Part shown: piece after piece, positions 1-8,484 of the stretch
Layout: every line of letters starts with the position of its first letter
How positions within the stretch are numbered: the first letter of the stretch is position 1
Virus record (IMG/VR): IMGVR_UViG_3300027823_000002
Location: 1 to 43,522 of that record
Origin: a virus
Direction: 5' to 3' (one strand)
Length of the DNA: 43,522 nucleotides
Position numbers and translations under genes: made by a program
Notes under the pieces: generated by a model
What the model saw: the letters and a program-made list of their open reading frames with translations, nothing else
Databases searched by the model: none
Told to the model about the DNA's origin: nothing

Positions 1-223
1 CGATGCCATTGGTTCCGTCGTCTCCCGGTAATCCGTTGGTTCCGTTGGTTCCGTTGGTTCCATTTAATCCATCAGCTCCGTTCGTGCCGTTCGTGCCGTT
101 CGTGCCCGGTAATCCGTCGATGCCATTGGTTCCGTCGTCTCCCGGTAATCCGTTGGTTCCGTTGGTTCCGTTGGTTCCATTTAATCCATCAGCTCCGTTC
201 GTGCCGTTCGTGCCGTTCGTGCC
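1..223 (-). repeat. 117-bp tandem repeat encoding collagen-like Gly-X-Y triplets
   Basis: Positions 1-106 recur exactly at 118-223, so the unit is 117 bp (39 codons, 13 Gly-X-Y triplets). A further partial copy lies at 43399-43522. Shorter internal repeats of GTTGGTTCC and GTTCGTGCC make it internally repetitive. Copy number in the real genome may differ, because such repeats collapse in short-read assembly. Confidence 0.9.
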
Positions 224-343
224 GTTCGTGCCGCCACCACCGCCGAGAGTACCCTGATAGATTTTTAATTTGAGCACCAGTGGCGGTGCGATTTTTAATT
301 TGAATACAGGAGGCGCTGTTATTTTTAATTTGTACGTGTTCAT
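1..343 (-). CDS. Collagen-like tail fibre protein, N-terminal part (cut by the window edge)
   Basis: This is the beginning of a tail fibre gene that runs off the left edge. The ATG at 343 overlaps the upstream TGA (ATGA). The product starts with three short copies of a Lys-Leu-Lys-Ile motif (about residues 5-28), then Y-Q-G-T-L and a run of glycines, then Gly-X-Y triplets (TNG, ADG, LNG, LPG, DDG, IDG). Gly-X-Y tracts in phage fibres form collagen-like triple-helical stalks (family knowledge). The N-terminal segment probably docks on the tail tip, as the gene follows the tip genes (inference). If the window ends are joined through their 59-base identity, the frame continues into the fragment at 42715-43522, giving a protein of about 363 residues. 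Confidence 0.85.
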   Translation of the reverse strand, partial: MNTYKLKITAPPVFKLKIAPPLVLKLKIYQGTLGGGGGTNGTNGTNGTNGADGLNGTNGTNGTNGLPGDDGTNGIDGLPGTNGTNGTNGADGLNGTNGTNGTNGLPGDDGTNGI

Positions 344-723
344 GGTGTATTCGGTTTCGTGGCTTCCTGGCTGAGTATGACTGGGCCTTCGACAATGCGC
401 TCTACGGCTGCGCCTAAAGTCATTTCAATATCGAAAACTCCCATAAGCTCTTCGCGAATGTCTGATGCACTCACTGGAGAAAGCGCTGCTGTCTGTGTTG
501 GTGTTAAGTCAACGTCAAATCTTCCAGCGGTGTGCGCGCCGATTATAGTAATTGCAAAATCAGCAAGCGCCAAAGCATCAGAGAACTTGCGTCGGATTTT
601 TCCCGCGAGCGTGCGTCCGGTCAAGTCAAATGGGAGTCCAGTCAATTCGTTTGTCATTTCAACCTCCCAATGGAAGTTGGATCCTTGATAGATTGTGATG
701 GTGGTGGTTGCTGGGGTGGTCAT
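340..723 (-). CDS. Hypothetical tail protein upstream of the fibre gene
   Basis: A 127-residue protein of unknown function between the tail-hub-like gene and the collagen-like fibre. The N-terminus (about residues 8-40, T-I-T-I-Y-Q-G-S-N-F-H-W then D-L-T-G-R-T-L-A-G) resembles a small beta-rich domain common in phage tail-tip or baseplate-associated proteins. That resemblance is from memory, not a search. It has no signal peptide or membrane span. It is coupled to the fibre gene by a 4-base ATGA overlap, so the two are probably made in related amounts. A role as adaptor between hub and fibre is inference only. Confidence 0.75.
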   Translation of the reverse strand: MTTPATTTITIYQGSNFHWEVEMTNELTGLPFDLTGRTLAGKIRRKFSDALALADFAITIIGAHTAGRFDVDLTPTQTAALSPVSASDIREELMGVFDIEMTLGAAVERIVEGPVILSQEATKPNTP

Positions 724-727
724 TGTT

Positions 728-2608
728 TTAGCCGATCACATAGCCGGGATCGCCATTTAGCATGGTCCCGTCGTTTTGAGAGATAAAGAGATAGCGATTG
801 CGAAAAGCTTCGCTTGCTGCGGAGTAATCCGGGAATACACCGCCGGCAATTGCATCCACTAAGTCGCCGACATCATCCGCCAGAATAGTCCCCACAGCAT
901 CGATGAGCGTCCCAGCCGGTGAATTGTCCGGAGTGATAAATGCAACGCGACCACCGGTGGCGACTTCAATTCCTGTGTATGCATAGCGCGCGCCGCTTTC
1001 ACTGATTAATTCCTCTGCTTCCAGAACAAGAAAGGTAGTTGAAATGGGCCGGCCGTGTTCGTCCTGAAGCTGGCGGGTGGTCAATTGAAAGCGATCGCCG
1101 GTCCATATGTCATCGTCTTTAGGATCGACCAGCACTTTCGTTTTCACTTTAGTATCTTTATACTCATTCAATAATCTTCCAGCAACTTCTAAAGCAATTC
1201 CACCCTGCTCTGCAGTGAGCCATTCACTGTAGATAATGCGCTGACGTGCACTACCATAGCGCTGCTCCTCTTCCTGGGAAAGGTCGGCGGATACTTGGGC
1301 CAGCCGGTAGGACGCAGCTTTCTTTGCGTCAGCAAGCGGCGTGCGCATTCCAAACCAAACAAATACGCGCGACAGTCGGCTCTCGCTTCTGCGCTCTAGG
1401 GCCGGACCATTTGCAATAATATGCGCGGAGTCATTCCATGCAGGCGTGATTCCGAAACCGCCCTGCCGCAGAACATCCAGCTTAATTAATTGTGAGCGGT
1501 CATCCCACCACAGCAAAGCCAAATGCTCAGTCAAGCCTGTCAGTAATTCCTTCACGCCAACCGGCTCTGTCAATAATCGCTTGAAGTTAAAGGACGCCAT
1601 CCATTGATTGGTAATAACCTGCCACGCCGCATAGTCAATGAATGCCGGATCAATTCCCGCGGCATTTACTAGCAGGTCGTAAATCAACGCATCGATTCGA
1701 GTGCCGTCATAAAGAATGCAGTTCTGAACAGTAGTGCCAGCGTCGTGGTCATCAGCAATTATCACACCGGCTTGATAAAATAAAGGGAGTGTAGCGCGCA
1801 AAACAGTAATGCGATCGAGCGCCGTATTCACGCCCACGACTTTCATCACCTCTTCACCGAGGCGGATATACTCCGAGGCGACGTACTCCGCGGCCTGCCC
1901 GGTACTTAATTGCAGGACGGTATCGCTGTCGATTATATCCAAGGCCAATGCGCCGTTGGAAAGCTGGGGCCACAGTGCGCGGTCACGATCAGCGGCTCGC
2001 AGCGGGTCGCGGCCCTTAATGATTACATTACCTTGAGCATCCGGCCCGGTAATTCTTTCAATTAAATAGGTGCGCTTTTTGAAGTTGGCAATATCGTATT
2101 TTCCAGCCTGATCTAAATAACCTGTATGGATTTCAATTTTCCGGCCTTCCCAATAAGGTTGCCGTTTTAGGAGCTTCCCAAAGAACGATCCGACGCTCTC
2201 GGGCTGGGCCACCGGTCTGTGGGCTTGGCCTATATATGGATCAGTCCCTTGGTCCGTCCACGGAGCATCTTGCAGGGCCACGGAACAAGAGGCGCGCACC
2301 CCCAGGCCTTCACTGGGTGTGATGACGGATGGCTCTGTACTAATTTTCATTAGCCATGGGAATGGCGGAATGGATCCAGTTTGTAAGCCAGGAATGTATT
2401 CACTAGTGAAAGTGAGAACCTGCTCGGCACTTCCATCAAAATCGGTCGGTACTTGGCAGGTGGATAATGTATTGAAGCATTTAGTGCCACTGCCGAGAAC
2501 TGCCGAGCACGCGCCGATGCCAAAGTCCAATGCACAATAGGGCAAATACACTCGCACTATTGTTGCGAGGCGGCGACCGTATTTAATTTTCTCAGTGGCG
2601 TATGTCAT
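728..2608 (-). CDS. Tail hub/tip protein (minor tail protein)
   Basis: A 626-residue protein encoded after the tape measure and two minor tail proteins, the usual place for the central tail hub or tip. The middle (about residues 130-420) alternates beta-rich blocks with a helical patch, and the C-terminal third contains D-D-D-I-W-T-G-D-R-F-Q-L-T and a tail ending in G-Y-V-I-G. Several cysteines cluster in the first 50 residues (C-A-L-D-F-G-I-G-A-C, then two more), which is unusual for a structural phage protein. I recognise no enzymatic motif, so a peptidoglycan-degrading role cannot be assigned. Function rests mainly on position and size; tail fibre adaptor is the alternative. Confidence 0.7.
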   Translation of the reverse strand: MTYATEKIKYGRRLATIVRVYLPYCALDFGIGACSAVLGSGTKCFNTLSTCQVPTDFDGSAEQVLTFTSEYIPGLQTGSIPPFPWLMKISTEPSVITPSEGLGVRASCSVALQDAPWTDQGTDPYIGQAHRPVAQPESVGSFFGKLLKRQPYWEGRKIEIHTGYLDQAGKYDIANFKKRTYLIERITGPDAQGNVIIKGRDPLRAADRDRALWPQLSNGALALDIIDSDTVLQLSTGQAAEYVASEYIRLGEEVMKVVGVNTALDRITVLRATLPLFYQAGVIIADDHDAGTTVQNCILYDGTRIDALIYDLLVNAAGIDPAFIDYAAWQVITNQWMASFNFKRLLTEPVGVKELLTGLTEHLALLWWDDRSQLIKLDVLRQGGFGITPAWNDSAHIIANGPALERRSESRLSRVFVWFGMRTPLADAKKAASYRLAQVSADLSQEEEQRYGSARQRIIYSEWLTAEQGGIALEVAGRLLNEYKDTKVKTKVLVDPKDDDIWTGDRFQLTTRQLQDEHGRPISTTFLVLEAEELISESGARYAYTGIEVATGGRVAFITPDNSPAGTLIDAVGTILADDVGDLVDAIAGGVFPDYSAASEAFRNRYLFISQNDGTMLNGDPGYVIG

Positions 2609-2611
2609 GAA

Positions 2612-3583
2612 TTAAACTCTAAAATTGCAAAGCCGCAGACAGTCCGCCGCGATGTCAGTGCGGGCAGAGAATGCGAAGCTGCTGCCAGCCGGACCGGGCA
2701 GAGTGTCGCCATAGGTGCCGCGCGGCCCGAAAGCGATCTGTCGCAATTTACCGCCAAACCGGCCGTTGGTGATGTCGGCAATAACGACAGGAATGTACAT
2801 TGCCAAGCTCGCACTGCGGAAAGCGACGCCTCCACCTTCTACAGGCAGGGTCGTCATTCCCATCGGGAATGCTGCTTGCACTATCGTTCCCGCCGATAAC
2901 CGCATGCGCGCCCGTGCCACATTGGCAGGCGCATCGAAATTGAAGGGTAGCAGCCTGCCGCCTGCAACCGCCGGTCCAAGTCCGCCCGCAATCAGCAGGG
3001 AGTCCGACCCCCACGCGACATCTAGGACCGCCGTGTCTGCCGCATTAACGGCTAGCCCACCCAAGAAACCGCAGAAAGCTACAGAAGCACCGGCCATTAA
3101 CTCGGAGCCAAGCATGAGTGCTATACCGTCTGCATTCTCGAAATACCTACATCCGTGATTTGCACCGCCAAATGCGAAGTTAAAACCAATCGATCCCGAG
3201 CCCACCCAATCCCCTGTGGTAAACGGGGCGCCGGTCCCGTATGCCTGTTGGGGTGAGTCCACGTTTGCAGTGGGAGCAGTGCCGCCGTACAAATAGGCCG
3301 CACTTGCTGTTGCCCCGCCTGTCGCCGCTGTGTTAGGACTTACCCCGCCGAAAAACATTAAACGGCGGGTGGCTAAACCTATCGTGTTGTTAGTGCTTGG
3401 CTTGAGCACCAGCGTGCCATTGCCCGCGGAATAATTCGCCACCACCCATAAATGCGTAGACGGGTTTGCGGCCGCCTCGGAATTCACCGCCGCGTTTATT
3501 GCGGCCAGCCCCCACGCCACGTTCGTCGCACCTGCCCACGGGAAAAATGCGGATTGGCGCCAAGTAAGTAAAGTGGTAGGCAT
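2612..3583 (-). CDS. Minor tail protein, Ala/Gly-rich
   Basis: A 323-residue protein, low in charge and rich in Ala, Gly and Thr, typical of beta-structured tail or fibre components. The longer open frame begins at 3646, but the ATG at 3583 overlaps the stop of the upstream gene by one base (TAATG), the coupling used throughout this operon, so I chose it. The product then begins M-P-T-T-L-L-T-W. The C-terminus carries two cysteines (D-C-L-R-L-C). No catalytic motif was recognised. Its place between the putative distal tail protein and the hub points to the tail tip; the exact role is unknown. Confidence 0.72.
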   Translation of the reverse strand: MPTTLLTWRQSAFFPWAGATNVAWGLAAINAAVNSEAAANPSTHLWVVANYSAGNGTLVLKPSTNNTIGLATRRLMFFGGVSPNTAATGGATASAAYLYGGTAPTANVDSPQQAYGTGAPFTTGDWVGSGSIGFNFAFGGANHGCRYFENADGIALMLGSELMAGASVAFCGFLGGLAVNAADTAVLDVAWGSDSLLIAGGLGPAVAGGRLLPFNFDAPANVARARMRLSAGTIVQAAFPMGMTTLPVEGGGVAFRSASLAMYIPVVIADITNGRFGGKLRQIAFGPRGTYGDTLPGPAGSSFAFSARTDIAADCLRLCNFRV

Positions 3584-4509
3584 TAGATTATTCCGATCAA
3601 GGGGGTGAGAACTGTTTGTGTATATGCTAATGTTTCCACATTGCACACTTCGTCTTCTGGCGGCGGCACCGGATCGAGCACTTCAGCGTATGGCGTTTCC
3701 GGCAGCGGCTCAACCAAGCCAGACCATGGGAGTGTAACTTTCATACGTGTAGGCGCCGCGAATTCCGGTCCATTTAATTCATCGGCCCAAGCAAACACTA
3801 CGTCTGCTGGGTGGTCCGTTAAATCCCAGGCATACACAAAAGCGTAGCGGACAGCGTGCTTTGCGAAGTCATTCCAGTATGCTCGCACCCAAACTTCAGA
3901 GAGGTGGTCGAGAGCAATTGTACCTTTTACCTCACGGCGAATTAAGTCCCTGCCAATAAAGCTGCCGTTTACGCTCACAACATTGGTGGGCGTGAATGAT
4001 CCCTGCAAAGGAGCTGGTGCAATTCCAACGTGCTGGCCGATTGGAAACTCGAGCAAATATCCTGGAGCAAGCTGGCGAACATTTAATGTCTGGCCAACAG
4101 GAATGCCGAATAGGATTCTAACCTGCGCACCGATAGGAAGTGCAATCTCAGCAAAGCGCGCAATGCCGAGCAGGCCACTGTCATTAATGACTATCGTTGC
4201 CAATGTCGCCCAGCCGCCAACTGCACTATTGCGATACTGAACCGCCATCGAAAAGTCACCGGCAGTTAAATCATTCGGTGCCGTAACCAGCCAGGCGAAT
4301 CCCGAAAGCAGTCGATCCTCGGTCATCGTCGCTTGGATTGTTTCCGCGCCAGCAGTAATGGTGCAGGACGTCCAGTCGCGCCAATCGGAAACATTCAATA
4401 CAGGGTAGCCGGCAATTGGCGTGCCGGAATATGTGAGAGCTAATTGCGAGCGGCTATCCAGTGTACGGAATGCCGAGCGGTATAGAACATTGCCCAGAGT
4501 TTGGCTCAT
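3583..4509 (-). CDS. Putative distal tail / minor tail protein
   Basis: A 308-residue protein directly downstream of the tape measure gene. In siphophages this slot usually holds the distal tail protein that joins the tube to the hub. The sequence is beta-rich with many Trp and Tyr residues (W-R-D-W near residue 43, W-V-R-A-Y-W near 207) and a proline-rich stretch (V-P-P-P-E-D-E) near residue 285. The start overlaps the tape measure stop. I recognise no specific family motif, so the call depends on synteny. Confidence 0.68.
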   Translation of the reverse strand: MSQTLGNVLYRSAFRTLDSRSQLALTYSGTPIAGYPVLNVSDWRDWTSCTITAGAETIQATMTEDRLLSGFAWLVTAPNDLTAGDFSMAVQYRNSAVGGWATLATIVINDSGLLGIARFAEIALPIGAQVRILFGIPVGQTLNVRQLAPGYLLEFPIGQHVGIAPAPLQGSFTPTNVVSVNGSFIGRDLIRREVKGTIALDHLSEVWVRAYWNDFAKHAVRYAFVYAWDLTDHPADVVFAWADELNGPEFAAPTRMKVTLPWSGLVEPLPETPYAEVLDPVPPPEDEVCNVETLAYTQTVLTPLIGII

Positions 4510-6716
4510 TAGAATGCCCTCAGTTTTACGTTGTCACCAACAGCATCATCTATTTGTGCAATTAAATCGCGGACACCACCGCTACCGAATGAGCTTCCAT
4601 TCAATGCGATATTAATGTTGGTGCTTCGCTGAGCGCCACTGCCCTGCCCGGACGATGGAGCGGCTGCTCCGGCGGATGCGCCAGCAGATGCACCACCGCC
4701 GCCACCACCTCCGCCTTTATCGCCGAATTTAGTGGAGCTGATTTTCTGAACATTCGTAAAGCCAGCAGCAATAGCAGCGGCAGCAGCAGCAATACCTAAT
4801 GCTGGACCGACAATTGGAATGGCGGACAATGCAGAGTATGCACCAGTCGCAGACTTATAGGTATTGATTACAGTCTCCGCAATAGCTGCGGCTTTACCTA
4901 CTTCGAATGCTTTCTTGGAGTGCGAAGTTTGCAACACAGCAAGATCATTCAATATGCCGGAAGCAATGGTCAGTCGACCTTCGAAACCACTTTCCCAAAG
5001 GTAAGTCATTTGCGCCTGGTGCTCAGCCTCCGCGCGCTCTGCATTCGCGTATTGGCCGGCAATCATCGCGTCCATTTCGAGACCGAGGTTTTCCTGGAAG
5101 AAAAGCCGCGTCTCGTTGGTGTCCGTGAGGCTTTGCTCGAGCGCAATCTTATAATCCTCCGCACGCTTTAATGACCCGTCCGGATCGGCATTAGGGGGCG
5201 GAGGCGGAGGCGCAGCAGCAGCAGCAATTTTAGCAGCAATTTCGTCAATTACCACTCGAGCATTGTCCGCCCAATTCAATAATGCCTCTCCACTCAACGG
5301 CTTATTGACAGCCTCATCGAGTGAGGCGCGCGCGGCTAGGAAGTTTGCCTTTGCAATAGCTGCAAGTTCACCGGTAGCTTCCGCGATGGGTCCAGTGGCC
5401 GGCGGAATATCAAATACGCCACTCCATGCGGCCTTCATTTTTTCGGCAGAGTCTACAGCACTGTTAGAGGTTGCCTCAAATTCTTTCCGTGCAATTTCTG
5501 ATTGTACGTGCGCACTAATGTATAATTTATGCGCCGCTTCAACCATGGCCGTGGACACTTCAGCACTCAAATAGCCGGCGCTTTTAGCCGTAACAGATAT
5601 TAGGTCTGCCATTTGTCTTTGTGTAAAAGCAACAAACTCTATGATAACAACCCTCAAACCTTTCCACCCCATTTTCAATCCATCGATAGCCACGTCCCCA
5701 GTAGACACTAATGCGGTAAAGAAATTGCTCAAAAACTTTCCGAGATAATCGAAAGCCTCTACGCCAGCATCCACAACATCATAGAAGGAAGTTGCAATAC
5801 TTGCGGAGCCCAGGACAACGCCCCTCAGTGCAATTTCTACAGGACGCCAAGCATCGACAATCCACGCAGCGCCTTTCACAGCAGAATTCACAGCATTTTG
5901 AATTTCTGTTTTGAATCCACCGCTGGCCGTTGCAGCTGCAGTGAAGTCCTTCGCCGCCTGTGTTAGGAATGGCGATAGTGCAATAGCTAATGTCTGGCCC
6001 ACGCCGCTAATTGCTTTACCGCTTTCAGTGAATGCGTCATTGACCTGTTCAATTTTCGCTGCATCAAATCGAGTTAATGATATGCCTAATTCATCGGCTC
6101 GCTTCTTCGATTCTTTCATTCCCTCGGAGCCAATAGCCAAGAAGCTCGCCGCCTCCACAGCACCGCGGCCGAGCAATTTCATTCGAAGCGTGGTTTGATC
6201 GGATGCGCTCGTTAATGAATTCGAGGCATCGACAATTCGATAGTAAGCCTCTTCAGTAGATAGCCCTGCTAATTCATCCGCGCTCAAGCCAACTCGCATG
6301 AATGAATCTGCCAACTCGACATTACCATTGCGTGCTTCGGAGATAGCTTTTTGACTGTAATTAAGTGACTTAGCAACAGTCTGAATGCTGGTTCCCGCCA
6401 AATCCGCAGCAAGGGCTAATCCAGAAAGTGTCTCAACACTTACCTTTGTTCTATCCGACAATTTAGCCAGTGCATCGCCGGACTCAAGAGCCTTTTTCAC
6501 GAGCACAGTGCCCATCGCAACACCGGCAACGCCGATGCCGATTCCGACATTTTTTAATGTTTTGAGAATTGAACCGAAAGCCTGATCGATGCCCTGCAGC
6601 GATGGCTTCAATTGGCGCTTCCACGCCTGCGCGGAGAATAGTGTACGACTGAGACCGGTCGCAAAACCGGTGTCGTCAATTGTTAGCCGCGTAACCAGCT
6701 CGTCTAATACGGTCAT
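4509..6716 (-). CDS. Tail tape measure protein
   Basis: This 735-residue protein sets tail length and probably travels with the DNA during ejection. It is the longest open frame in the window, mostly helical, with a hydrophobic Gly/Val segment near residues 52-75 (V-G-I-G-I-G-V-A-G-V-A-M-G) and further hydrophobic stretches at about 265-345 and 625-660. The last quarter has a poly-Pro run near 508-514 and a Gly/Ala/Ser-rich linker before a small conserved-looking tail. By the usual rule of about 1.5 angstrom per residue the tail would be about 110 nm. It is translationally coupled to the chaperone frame upstream (ATGA overlap at 6713-6716), as in lambda-like G/T-H arrangements. Confidence 0.92.
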   Translation of the reverse strand: MTVLDELVTRLTIDDTGFATGLSRTLFSAQAWKRQLKPSLQGIDQAFGSILKTLKNVGIGIGVAGVAMGTVLVKKALESGDALAKLSDRTKVSVETLSGLALAADLAGTSIQTVAKSLNYSQKAISEARNGNVELADSFMRVGLSADELAGLSTEEAYYRIVDASNSLTSASDQTTLRMKLLGRGAVEAASFLAIGSEGMKESKKRADELGISLTRFDAAKIEQVNDAFTESGKAISGVGQTLAIALSPFLTQAAKDFTAAATASGGFKTEIQNAVNSAVKGAAWIVDAWRPVEIALRGVVLGSASIATSFYDVVDAGVEAFDYLGKFLSNFFTALVSTGDVAIDGLKMGWKGLRVVIIEFVAFTQRQMADLISVTAKSAGYLSAEVSTAMVEAAHKLYISAHVQSEIARKEFEATSNSAVDSAEKMKAAWSGVFDIPPATGPIAEATGELAAIAKANFLAARASLDEAVNKPLSGEALLNWADNARVVIDEIAAKIAAAAAPPPPPPNADPDGSLKRAEDYKIALEQSLTDTNETRLFFQENLGLEMDAMIAGQYANAERAEAEHQAQMTYLWESGFEGRLTIASGILNDLAVLQTSHSKKAFEVGKAAAIAETVINTYKSATGAYSALSAIPIVGPALGIAAAAAAIAAGFTNVQKISSTKFGDKGGGGGGGGASAGASAGAAAPSSGQGSGAQRSTNINIALNGSSFGSGGVRDLIAQIDDAVGDNVKLRAF

Positions 6717-6925
6717 ATTTTGCCTAGACGTTTGAGGTGAGCGATTAAGTCATTACCTTCTTCAGCCGATATTGTCTTCCTGGAGGCGGAAGTTTTTCCA
6801 TTTAATTCGCACCACGAATCATATAGACGCCAATATGATTGCGGAGTTAAAAGCCACGCCTCGGATGGCTGGACGTGGAAAACAATCGTAGCCGAAGCTA
6901 TGAATCTCCCCCAGTCCACCCCCAA
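6713..6925 (-). CDS. Tail assembly chaperone, second frame (T-like domain)
   Basis: This frame encodes about 70 residues from a poor TTG at 6925, beginning G-V-D-W-G-R-F and containing L-L-T-P-Q-S-Y-W. The W...LTP pattern resembles the small tail chaperone family found next to tape measure genes (Phage_TAC / gene transfer agent type; from memory). There is no convincing Shine-Dalgarno sequence. The frame is open upstream through 6949-6952, where the preceding gene carries a slippery heptamer. I therefore think it is made mainly as the C-terminal half of a -1 frameshift fusion of about 191 residues rather than as a free protein. Confidence 0.75.
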   Translation of the reverse strand: MGVDWGRFIASATIVFHVQPSEAWLLTPQSYWRLYDSWCELNGKTSASRKTISAEEGNDLIAHLKRLGKI

Positions 6926-6945
6926 CCCACCACCCGAGACGGTGC

Positions 6946-7287
6946 TTAGTTTCCCGATGAAGCTCCGCCGTCATTTTCCGGTTTAGCGGTAACGGCAGAG
7001 CTCAAAAAATTAGCGATCACAGGCATGAATTTGCCTAGGCGCCCGACAATTTCAATTCCAATTTGTTCCACGGTATACGGCGGAGCTTTTTCATCTCCCT
7101 GGAGACCGTGGTGAATAATCACAGCAGCGTCGTTCAAGCCAAAATCGCCAATTGCCATGCCGCGCATTAGGGTGAGCAATTTAACTCCCAGCTCTTTTTC
7201 GATCCGAACAAGGCTCTTAAAGGTGGGAGTTAATTCGCGGTCTTTGCCAAACAGATTGATGGTAGTCGAGTCGAGGGGGTTGGACAT
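6946..7287 (-). CDS. Tail assembly chaperone, first frame (G-like)
   Basis: A 113-residue protein between the tail tube gene and the tape measure gene, the constant position of tail assembly chaperones. It resembles gene transfer agent gp11-like chaperones (L-V-R-I-E-K-E-L-G followed by a helical core). It should bind the tape measure protein during tail assembly. The last sense codons before the TAA are TCG GGA AAC, which form the -1 slippery heptamer GGGAAAC in the correct phase. Ribosomes that slip continue into the next frame, giving the longer GT-like fusion; those that do not stop here. Confidence 0.85.
   Translation of the reverse strand: MSNPLDSTTINLFGKDRELTPTFKSLVRIEKELGVKLLTLMRGMAIGDFGLNDAAVIIHHGLQGDEKAPPYTVEQIGIEIVGRLGKFMPVIANFLSSAVTAKPENDGGASSGN
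6949..6955 (-). promoter_or_regulatory. -1 programmed frameshift site GGGAAAC
   Basis: On the minus strand the sequence reads TCG GGA AAC TAA, so the heptamer G-GGA-AAC has the X-XXY-YYZ form in phase with the first chaperone frame. After a -1 slip the ribosome reads CTA AGC ACC GTC and stays open into the second chaperone frame, ending at 6713. The stop codon directly after the heptamer can promote slippage. Lambda uses GGGAAAG for gpG/gpGT. Confidence 0.85.
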
Positions 7288-7299
7288 GACTTTCCTTGA

Positions 7300-7707
7300 T
7301 TATGGGGTGTATGCGATTTCGCCGGAGGATTCCAGCGAAAGGGAGTAAGTCTCTTCAGCGGTGTGCTCGCCGCCAAGTTCAAGGCTGACAACCTGGAACT
7401 TACCGATGAACGTATAGCCGAGACCGGAAACAATTTTGAAATATCGAATTTGACCGGCGACAGCTGCCGCGCGCATGGTAACCAATGTGGCGGCATCGGA
7501 GATAGGCCCGGAAAGCGAAATACTCATCGAGCGCAAACCGCCTTCGAGTAATTCACGCCAGGGCATTCCGCCTTTGTCGGTGACGTCAATTGTTTCATTG
7601 TTGATCGTCATGGTGGTAGAGCGCATTGCTGCGACGGTGGCGAAATTGGTTGCAGCGGCGATGTCGCCGACTTGTACAACAAAATCCTTGCCGAGATATT
7701 TAGTCAT
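7300..7707 (-). CDS. Major tail tube protein (TP901-1-like)
   Basis: This 135-residue protein probably polymerises into the tail tube. The pattern fits the TP901-1 major tail protein family: G-K-D-F-V-V-Q-V near the start, a central T-M-T-I-N-N-E-T-I-D-V-T-D-K-G-G motif (about residues 31-47), and F-Q-V-V-S-L-E-L-G-G-E-H near residue 105. The size matches that family. It lies between the tail completion genes and the tail chaperones, the standard order. A single tube protein with no sheath gene nearby is why the phage is called a siphovirus. Confidence 0.9.
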   Translation of the reverse strand: MTKYLGKDFVVQVGDIAAATNFATVAAMRSTTMTINNETIDVTDKGGMPWRELLEGGLRSMSISLSGPISDAATLVTMRAAAVAGQIRYFKIVSGLGYTFIGKFQVVSLELGGEHTAEETYSLSLESSGEIAYTP

Positions 7708-7710
7708 GGC

Positions 7711-8058
7711 TTAGCTTTCCTGAGTGAGGGTGATGGCGGCGACGGTGACGGTGGTGACAGACGAAAAAGTAATCGTAACAAGCTTGTCGGCGCTATTGTA
7801 CGGAGCCGAAGGGAAGGGACCAATGATGCGCGCTTCACCGGCGGGAATTGCCACGGTTCTGTCGGTAACGGCCTGGCCATCAATTGTTTGCACAATATCG
7901 AGCGTCACAGTTATCGAGCTGCCGCTGCCGTTTGCAACGTAGAAAGCGGTGCGGCCGTCATTGACAATTGTATTGCCAGTGACATCGGCAGCAACGTCAA
8001 TTGCCACCAAATTAACACCAGCCCGGGTGAGAGGCGTTTTAGTAAGAGCAACAGGCAT
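7711..8058 (-). CDS. Hypothetical structural protein, Ig-like/beta-rich
   Basis: A 115-residue protein with almost continuous beta-strand character (many alternating Thr, Val and Ile) and no cysteine. It sits between the tail terminator and tail tube genes. Small beta-sandwich proteins in this region are often tail or head ornaments, but I recognise no family signature. The gap to the tail tube gene is only 3 bases. Function unknown; virion component is an inference from position and composition. Confidence 0.72.
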   Translation of the reverse strand: MPVALTKTPLTRAGVNLVAIDVAADVTGNTIVNDGRTAFYVANGSGSSITVTLDIVQTIDGQAVTDRTVAIPAGEARIIGPFPSAPYNSADKLVTITFSSVTTVTVAAITLTQES

Positions 8059-8067
8059 AGGTTTCCT

Positions 8068-8484
8068 TTAGTTGGAAGTGAGGGCACGGTAGCGAGTAGC
8101 TGCATGCCAAGACACACCGTCCGGCGAACGCCGAACAAATGATTGTGAAAATCGAAGGAGGTAAGTCAATTGGAGGCCGCCAAGATCAAGCTGCTTTTCG
8201 TGCAGTAAATCGTATATGCGCGCGCATATTTGATTTAATTTTAATTGGCCGCGGCTAGGAGAGGATTGATCGTACGCATTAATTACCACATTATGCTCTT
8301 GACCGTGCTCCGATTTGGTGCCGTAATCATTGACGGTATTTTCTGAAATGTCAATGTAGGGGTAGGCGGTTCCCTGAGGAACATTATCATACACGCGCGC
8401 GCCCACGAGTACAATCAAAGCGGCATCCGTGGAAAGGGTTTGCCATAGCGCACGGCGCACAGCAATAGTTTTTTCAGCGCTCAT
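8068..8484 (-). CDS. Tail terminator / completion protein (DUF3168-like)
   Basis: A 138-residue protein with the layout of the DUF3168 family: an N-terminal helix (A-L-W-Q-T-L-S-T-D-A), a V-Y-D-N-V-P-Q-G strand near residue 31, Y-P-Y-I-D-I near 42, and a C-terminal strand pair. Members cap the tail tube and set its upper end. The ATG overlaps the upstream stop by 4 bases (8481-8484), and the gene follows the gp10-like gene, which is the usual order. Confidence 0.83.
   Translation of the reverse strand: MSAEKTIAVRRALWQTLSTDAALIVLVGARVYDNVPQGTAYPYIDISENTVNDYGTKSEHGQEHNVVINAYDQSSPSRGQLKLNQICARIYDLLHEKQLDLGGLQLTYLLRFSQSFVRRSPDGVSWHAATRYRALTSN

Noticed and set aside
3-257. Rightward frame rich in Val-Pro repeats
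   Set aside because: It is the antisense reading of the collagen-like Gly-X-Y repeat, which belongs to a leftward gene with a proper start and neighbours.
6713-6925. Independent chaperone gene starting at TTG 6925
   Set aside because: There is no ribosome-binding site, and the in-phase slippery heptamer upstream explains expression better as a frameshift extension.
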